Assembly: GCF_005845215.1 (NCBI RefSeq)
Contig: NZ_SPHO01000003.1
Coordinates: 186,001 to 250,000, forward strand
From: Clostridium sp. 1001271st1 H5
Lineage (GTDB): Bacteria; Bacillota; Clostridia; Lachnospirales; Lachnospiraceae
Length of the DNA stretch: 64,000 nucleotides
Direction: 5' to 3'
Shown in pieces: positions 63,200 through 64,000 of this stretch. Numbering within the stretch: position 1 is the first letter of the stretch; each line of letters opens with the position of its first letter. Under the pieces are notes generated by a model. That model ran no database searches and was not told the DNA's origin. It worked only from the letters and a program-made list of their open reading frames with translations. Made by a program: the position numbers and the translations under genes.

Positions 63200-64000
63200 A
63201 TGGCAGAGATAGAGAAGAGGCCAGTGAAGATTGTGGAAACCGTCCTTCGTGACGCCCACCAGTCTTTGCTTGCGACCAGAATGTCCACTGAGCAGATGCT
63301 GCCCATTATTGATAAGATGGACAAGGTAGGCTACCATGCGGTTGAGTGCTGGGGCGGAGCTACCTTTGATTCCTGCCTCCGTTTCCTGAAGGAAGACCCA
63401 TGGGAGAGACTGAGGAAACTGAGAGACGGATTTAAGAACACCAAGCTGCAGATGCTGTTCCGCGGACAGAACATCCTGGGATATAACCATTATGCAGACG
63501 ATGTTGTGGAGTACTTTGTACAGAAGTCCATTTCCAACGGTATTGATATTATCCGTATCTTTGACTGTCTGAATGATATCCGCAACCTGGAGACAGCTGT
63601 AAAGGCCACCAACAGGGAAAAAGGACATGCGCAGATTGCACTGTGCTACACCCTGGGCGATGCCTACACCCTGGACTACTGGAAGGATATTGCCAAGAGG
63701 ATTGAGGACATGGGCGCTGATTCCCTGTGTATCAAGGACATGGCAGGACTGCTGACTCCATATGCGGCGGCAGAGCTGGTACAGGCCCTGAAGGAAGGAA
63801 CAAAGCTTCCAATCGACCTGCATACCCACTACACATCAGGCGTTGCTTCAATGACCTACTTAAAGGCAGTGGAGGCAGGATGTGAAATCATTGACTGCGC
63901 CATGTCGCCTCTGGCCCTGGGAACCAGCCAGCCGGCTACCGAGGTTATGGTGGAGACTTTCCGCGGCACACCATATGATACGGGCTATGACCAGTCACTG
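63200..64000 (+). CDS. Oxaloacetate decarboxylase alpha/pyruvate carboxylase subunit B type carboxyltransferase, N-terminal part
   Basis: 267 codons before the right edge; the 3' end lies outside. The HMGL-like TIM barrel is clear: KIVETVLRDAHQSLLATRM near 10-28 with the metal aspartate, VECWGGATFDSCLRFLKEDP near 50-70, MLFRGQNILGYNHYADDVVE near 90, DSLCIKDMAGLLTPYAAAEL near 175, and LHTHYTSGVASMTYLKAVEA with the metal histidines near 210. It transfers carboxyl from oxaloacetate to biotin, or the reverse. Last visible gene of the decarboxylase operon, 34 bases after the beta subunit. GAGGAGG precedes the ATG. Confidence 0.93.
   Translation, partial: MAEIEKRPVKIVETVLRDAHQSLLATRMSTEQMLPIIDKMDKVGYHAVECWGGATFDSCLRFLKEDPWERLRKLRDGFKNTKLQMLFRGQNILGYNHYADDVVEYFVQKSISNGIDIIRIFDCLNDIRNLETAVKATNREKGHAQIALCYTLGDAYTLDYWKDIAKRIEDMGADSLCIKDMAGLLTPYAAAELVQALKEGTKLPIDLHTHYTSGVASMTYLKAVEAGCEIIDCAMSPLALGTSQPATEVMVETFRGTPYDTGYDQSL

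Overview
The window reads as a chromosomal segment of a spore-forming, Gram-positive anaerobe of the Lachnospiraceae, probably an Enterocloster (Clostridium bolteae/clostridioforme)-type gut bacterium. The basis is: clostridial rpoB-rpoC and rpsL-rpsG-fusA-tuf blocks, the sporulation gene spoIIR, an oxygen-sensitive Ni-Fe-S CO dehydrogenase, a sodium-pumping decarboxylase operon, strong AGGAGG ribosome binding sites, TTGACA-17-TATAAT promoters, and roughly 50% GC coding DNA. The genus is inferred from family resemblance, not from a search. I saw no tRNA, rRNA, CRISPR array, prophage or insertion sequence.

Layout. 1-7.7 kb: BCCT transporter fragment, lipoprotein, secreted metallo-beta-lactamase-fold protein, zinc phospholipase C-like protein, sodium:alanine symporter, and a membrane EAL c-di-GMP phosphodiesterase. 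7.9-17.2 kb: a GntR-type regulator with two winged helices, cyclophilin, an acetyltransferase, YesL-like membrane protein, ispE, an FCD-type GntR regulator with a coupled small gene, spoIIR, ddl and a DUF1934 gene. 17.3-30.1 kb: the core expression block (rpoB, rpoC, rpsL, rpsG, fusA, tuf), with separate promoters for rpoB, rpsL, rpsG and tuf. 30.2-34.4 kb: a minus-strand CO dehydrogenase module (Rrf2 regulator, cooS, cooF-like ferredoxin, FAD oxidoreductase) with matching operator-like palindromes at two promoters. 34.6-39 kb: MATE exporter, small membrane protein, YitT protein, CDP-alcohol phosphatidyltransferase, RpiR regulator.

39.1-45.7 kb: a carbohydrate ABC uptake locus. A divergent regulator fuses a complete LacI repressor to a complete solute-binding-protein domain. 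The transporter's own binding lipoprotein is interrupted by one base at a run of nine G just after the lipobox, which could be phase variation or a sequence error. Two permeases and a metallo-hydrolase follow; no ATPase is encoded here.

46-55.8 kb: an amidoligase-like orphan, then a seven-gene locus on one strand: ribose-type binding protein, AHL-lactonase-family hydrolase, RbsA-type ATPase, RbsC-type permease, YesN/YesM-type two-component system, and a degenerate RbsA paralogue whose second half lacks ATP-binding motifs. The histidine kinase has almost no extracellular part, so the dead ATPase is a candidate signal relay. 55.9-64 kb: a secreted GH-A-like DUF5722 protein, aspartate kinase, and a sodium-translocating decarboxylase operon that carries two different carboxyltransferase types beside one pump, cut by the right edge.

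The best candidates for undescribed biology are the LacI/SBP chimera with its possibly phase-variable partner, the lactonase-ABC-two-component-dead-ATPase cluster, and the Rrf2 operator pair controlling the CO dehydrogenase module.
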